DNA of 7,258 bases from contig CAYWBI010000189.1 of assembly GCA_964456445.1 (NCBI GenBank), forward strand, positions 1-7,258, written 5' to 3'. The notes beneath the pieces are model-generated. The model saw only the letters and a list, made by a program, of their open reading frames with translations. It searched no databases and was not told the DNA's origin. The position numbers and the translations under genes are program-made. The stretch comes from CAYWBI01 sp964456445. Its GTDB lineage: Bacteria > Calditrichota > Calditrichia > Calditrichales > J004. Below, piece after piece: positions 4,884-7,258 of the stretch. Within the stretch, counting starts at the first letter, position 1. The number at the start of each line of letters is the position of its first letter.

Positions 4884-7258
4884 ATGAACCGAATTATTAC
4901 CATACTAATTCTGTTGTCAGGGATACTACTGGCGCAGGGTACTAGTGATCCCGCTTCGCTGACGGTGTTCCCGTCTAATGCGGCCATCACCGTGGATGGC
5001 GTACTTGATGAAAGCGATTGGTCAATAGACAATCCATATTTATTGTACGGCATCGAAGCACAACCGGGAGGTAACGCCAGCACACCAACTGGCTACGCGA
5101 TTGTTAAACCAGGTTATGTGGATACAACAACGACGGTTGTTAAATTTCTCTATTCTGGTATGAATCTGTATATCTCACTGAAATCCAATGATCAGCAAGT
5201 ATGCCGTTTTGGTAATAGCTGGGAAGGCGACGGCTTATTTATGAAAGTAAAAGACGCCAGTGGCTCCGATGTGGAATTTAAACTCTACTATAATCTGGCC
5301 GGAACCGATCCGGAGATCCATTATGAAGGTCCGGGCCATAGTGAAGGCGCCGGTGTTAAAGGAACAGGAACCATCGTTAACGATTCAACCAATGTCGATG
5401 GCGGCTATACGGCGGAATTAAGAATTAGTCTTGATAGTTTAGGATATACCAATATCCCTGATTCACTCAAAGTACTAATGAATATTTTTGATCCGGATAG
5501 TTACAGCGACGGTGTGGAAGCCTGGTTGGCCAATGGTTCTTTCGCAAAACAATGGTGGGGCAGCGAATGGGGCCCTGAGGAACGTTCTCTGGTTTTTATA
5601 AAAAATTATGATCCGCAAACGTTGCCCGTTAGCAAGACAAACGATGTAATGACTATTGATGGTGTTTTGAACGAGGCTATCTGGACACAGGATAAGCCAT
5701 CGTTAAAGTTCCAGATTGGGGGAAACGGCAGTGGAAACACGTATGTGCCCACTGGTTCAGCGATAGTAAAGGGTCCTTATACCGACGCCTCTACCACACT
5801 GGTACATTTTACCTATGACGATTCCAGTCTTTATATTGGTTTCAACTCCGATGATAAACAAGTTTGTCGTTTTGGTAATAGCTGGGAAGGTGATGGCTTG
5901 TTCATGAAGATAAAAGACGCCAGCGGTTCCGATGTGGAATTCAAACTTTACTATAATTTAGCTGGAACCGATCCGGAGATCCATTACGAAGGTCCGGCCC
6001 ATAGTTTAGGAGCAGGAGCCAAAGGAACCGGAACAATTGTAAATGATTCAACAAATGTTGATGGCGGTTATTCGGCAGAATTAAAAATCAGTTTGGCCGG
6101 ATTGGGTTTTACAAAAGTGCCGGATTCGCTCCAGGTATTGATAAATATCTTTGATCCGGATAATTACAGTGATGGCGTGGAAGCTTGGTTGGCAAACGGA
6201 AATTTTGCAAAACAATGGTGGGGCAGTGAATGGGGCCCTGATGAACGTTATCTACAATTAGTCAAAGAACCCGTATTAGTCAATGTTGATCCACCATCTC
6301 TGGATGTAAATTATAGTACAAGCACAGTGGTTGTTGATGGTGTATTGGATACTGGCGAATGGCCTGCTGAAGCACCCACGCTGATGTTTAAAATGGGTGG
6401 GATCGGTCATGACAATATATTTGTTCCTACCGGCGGCGCAGTTGTAAAGGAAATCTATAGTGACACTTCAACTACTTATGTTAGATTCCAGCATGATAAT
6501 GATAACCTCTATATTTCTCTTGAATCCAATGACCGGCAAGTTTGCCGTTTTGGGAATAGCTGGGAAGGTGATGGCATATTTATGAAGGTTAAGGATGCCA
6601 GTGGCTCTGATGTGGAATTCAAACTTTACTATAATCTGGCTGGAACCGATCCTGGTATCCATTATGAAGGTCCGTCACATAGTGAAGGCGCAGGAGCCAA
6701 AGGAACAGGAACCATCGTTAACGATTCTACCAATGTCGATGGTGGCTATACGGCGGAATTAAGGATCAATCTCGATAGTTTGGGATATACAAATATTCCC
6801 GATTCACTCGAAGTATTGATAAATATCTTTGATCCGGACAATTACAGCGATGGTGTAGAAGCCTGGTTGGCAAACGGAAATTTTGCAAAACAATGGTGGG
6901 GCAGTGAATGGGGCCCGGATATGCGTACGCTTCATCTTTTAAATGCAGTCGCGCTTGATGATAATAATGGCGTTATGCCAACTGGTTTTCAAGTTCAGCA
7001 AAACTATCCCAATCCATTTAATCCGACCACAAAAATTAAATTCTTTCTGCCTGGAAATATGAATGTAAAAGTGGAAGTATTTGATAGCCATGGCGCAAAG
7101 ATGGCTACTTTAGCCGATGGTCCCCAAACAGCTGGTAGTCATCAACTCGAATGGAATGGCCTTAGCGCTCAGGGACAAAAAGCGGCCTCAGGAGTCTATT
7201 TTTACAGAGTGGTGACTCCCAAACAAAGTATAACAAAGAAAATGCTGTTGATTAAATA
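4884..7258 (+). CDS. Secreted protein with three CBM9-like domains and a T9SS sorting tail
   Basis: The gene has 791 codons; the final TA is the start of a stop codon whose third base is outside the window. Residues 1-18 (MNRIITILILLSGILLAQ) are a signal peptide. Three tandem domains follow at about 35-240, 258-461 and 484-687. Each opens with the CBM9 hallmark (V/I)xxDGVLDexxW, has a 'LYIxxxSxD' strand, then a near-invariant core: CRFGNSWEGDG, VKDASGSDVEFKLYYNLAGTDP, and QWWGSEWGP at 223, 444 and 670. CBM9-like modules bind sugars, often reducing ends, and the Trp-rich motifs fit that. From about 701 to the end is a tail with QNYPNPFNPTT (N707) ending KKMLLIK: the Por/T9SS sorting or FlgD-like Ig domain of FCB bacteria. 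No catalytic domain is present. It is probably exported through type IX secretion and released or anchored outside the cell. The ligand is unknown. The LacI-type operator upstream suggests sugar-dependent expression. Confidence 0.88.
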   Translation, partial: MNRIITILILLSGILLAQGTSDPASLTVFPSNAAITVDGVLDESDWSIDNPYLLYGIEAQPGGNASTPTGYAIVKPGYVDTTTTVVKFLYSGMNLYISLKSNDQQVCRFGNSWEGDGLFMKVKDASGSDVEFKLYYNLAGTDPEIHYEGPGHSEGAGVKGTGTIVNDSTNVDGGYTAELRISLDSLGYTNIPDSLKVLMNIFDPDSYSDGVEAWLANGSFAKQWWGSEWGPEERSLVFIKNYDPQTLPVSKTNDVMTIDGVLNEAIWTQDKPSLKFQIGGNGSGNTYVPTGSAIVKGPYTDASTTLVHFTYDDSSLYIGFNSDDKQVCRFGNSWEGDGLFMKIKDASGSDVEFKLYYNLAGTDPEIHYEGPAHSLGAGAKGTGTIVNDSTNVDGGYSAELKISLAGLGFTKVPDSLQVLINIFDPDNYSDGVEAWLANGNFAKQWWGSEWGPDERYLQLVKEPVLVNVDPPSLDVNYSTSTVVVDGVLDTGEWPAEAPTLMFKMGGIGHDNIFVPTGGAVVKEIYSDTSTTYVRFQHDNDNLYISLESNDRQVCRFGNSWEGDGIFMKVKDASGSDVEFKLYYNLAGTDPGIHYEGPSHSEGAGAKGTGTIVNDSTNVDGGYTAELRINLDSLGYTNIPDSLEVLINIFDPDNYSDGVEAWLANGNFAKQWWGSEWGPDMRTLHLLNAVALDDNNGVMPTGFQVQQNYPNPFNPTTKIKFFLPGNMNVKVEVFDSHGAKMATLADGPQTAGSHQLEWNGLSAQGQKAASGVYFYRVVTPKQSITKKMLLIK
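4986..5603 (+). repeat. CBM9-like tandem repeat unit 1
   Basis: Residues 35-240 of the secreted protein. It starts at ITVDGVLDESDW and ends after QWWGSEWGPEER. Its downstream half (5358-5386 and around) is nearly identical in DNA to unit 3 rather than to its neighbour, unit 2. Confidence 0.85.
5655..6266 (+). repeat. CBM9-like tandem repeat unit 2
   Basis: Residues 258-461. It is offset from unit 1 by 221 residues (663 bp). Its last part, 6186-6238, is identical to unit 3 over 53 bp. The middle part (ISLAGLGFTKVPDSLQ) is the most diverged of the three. Confidence 0.85.
6333..6944 (+). repeat. CBM9-like tandem repeat unit 3
   Basis: Residues 484-687, offset from unit 2 by 226 residues (678 bp). 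The middle matches unit 1 (6699-6727 identical to 5358-5386) and the end matches unit 2 (6864-6916 identical to 6186-6238), so the unit is a mosaic of the other two. Confidence 0.85.

Noticed and set aside
4868..5083. Minus-strand 71-aa frame opposite the start of the CBM9-like gene
   Set aside because: It is antisense to the signal peptide and first CBM9-like strands of a well-supported gene.
6468..6662. Minus-strand 64-aa frame within the third CBM9-like unit
   Set aside because: It is a shadow of the conserved coding repeat, without ribosome binding site or domain signal.
4986..6944. Three regularly spaced near-identical blocks might suggest a CRISPR-like or tandem DNA repeat array
   Set aside because: The ~663-678-bp period stays in one open reading frame with protein-level domain structure. 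These are coding domain repeats, not a CRISPR array.

Overview
The window looks like a chromosomal segment from a Gram-negative bacterium of the FCB superphylum, outside the classical Bacteroidetes (for example Calditrichota, Ignavibacteriota, KSB1 or Marinimicrobia). Three things point there: a secreted protein ending in the 'NYPNPFNP' type IX secretion/FlgD-like tail, an OstA/LptD-like outer-membrane biogenesis gene, and good Shine-Dalgarno sequences (GAGGT before rnr, AGGAGG before the large secreted protein), which typical Bacteroidetes lack. The exact phylum cannot be fixed from the sequence alone.

Left part (1-3599, minus strand): the 5' end of an OstA/LptD-like gene runs off the left edge. 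It is preceded by a 286-bp gap holding only a doubtful mini-ORF. Upstream lie rnr (RNase R, 736 aa) and prmC (release-factor glutamine methyltransferase, 292 aa). prmC and rnr are 9 bp apart, and the rnr ribosome binding site abuts the prmC stop codon, so they form a two-gene translation/RNA-turnover unit.

Middle part (3600-4883): a gene-poor stretch. It contains two diverged copies of a roughly 80-bp palindromic intergenic repeat, a complete tRNA-Lys(CTT) gene with encoded CCA and its own hairpin terminator, and two doubtful minus-strand ORFs that may be gene debris beside the tRNA. It ends in an elaborate promoter region: two possible sigma70-type promoters flank or overlap a perfect 16-bp palindrome of LacI/CcpA type (core TGTAAACGTTTACA), with a weaker second copy 55 bp downstream.

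Right part (4884-7258): a 791-codon gene for a secreted protein with a signal peptide, three tandem CBM9-like domains and a C-terminal T9SS-type sorting domain. The third base of its stop codon lies just beyond the window. The three repeats are unusually alike in DNA and form a mosaic, which suggests recent duplication and gene conversion. With the LacI-type operator, this reads as a sugar-regulated, surface-displayed or released carbohydrate-binding protein. The binding target and regulator are inference; the regulator gene is not in the window.
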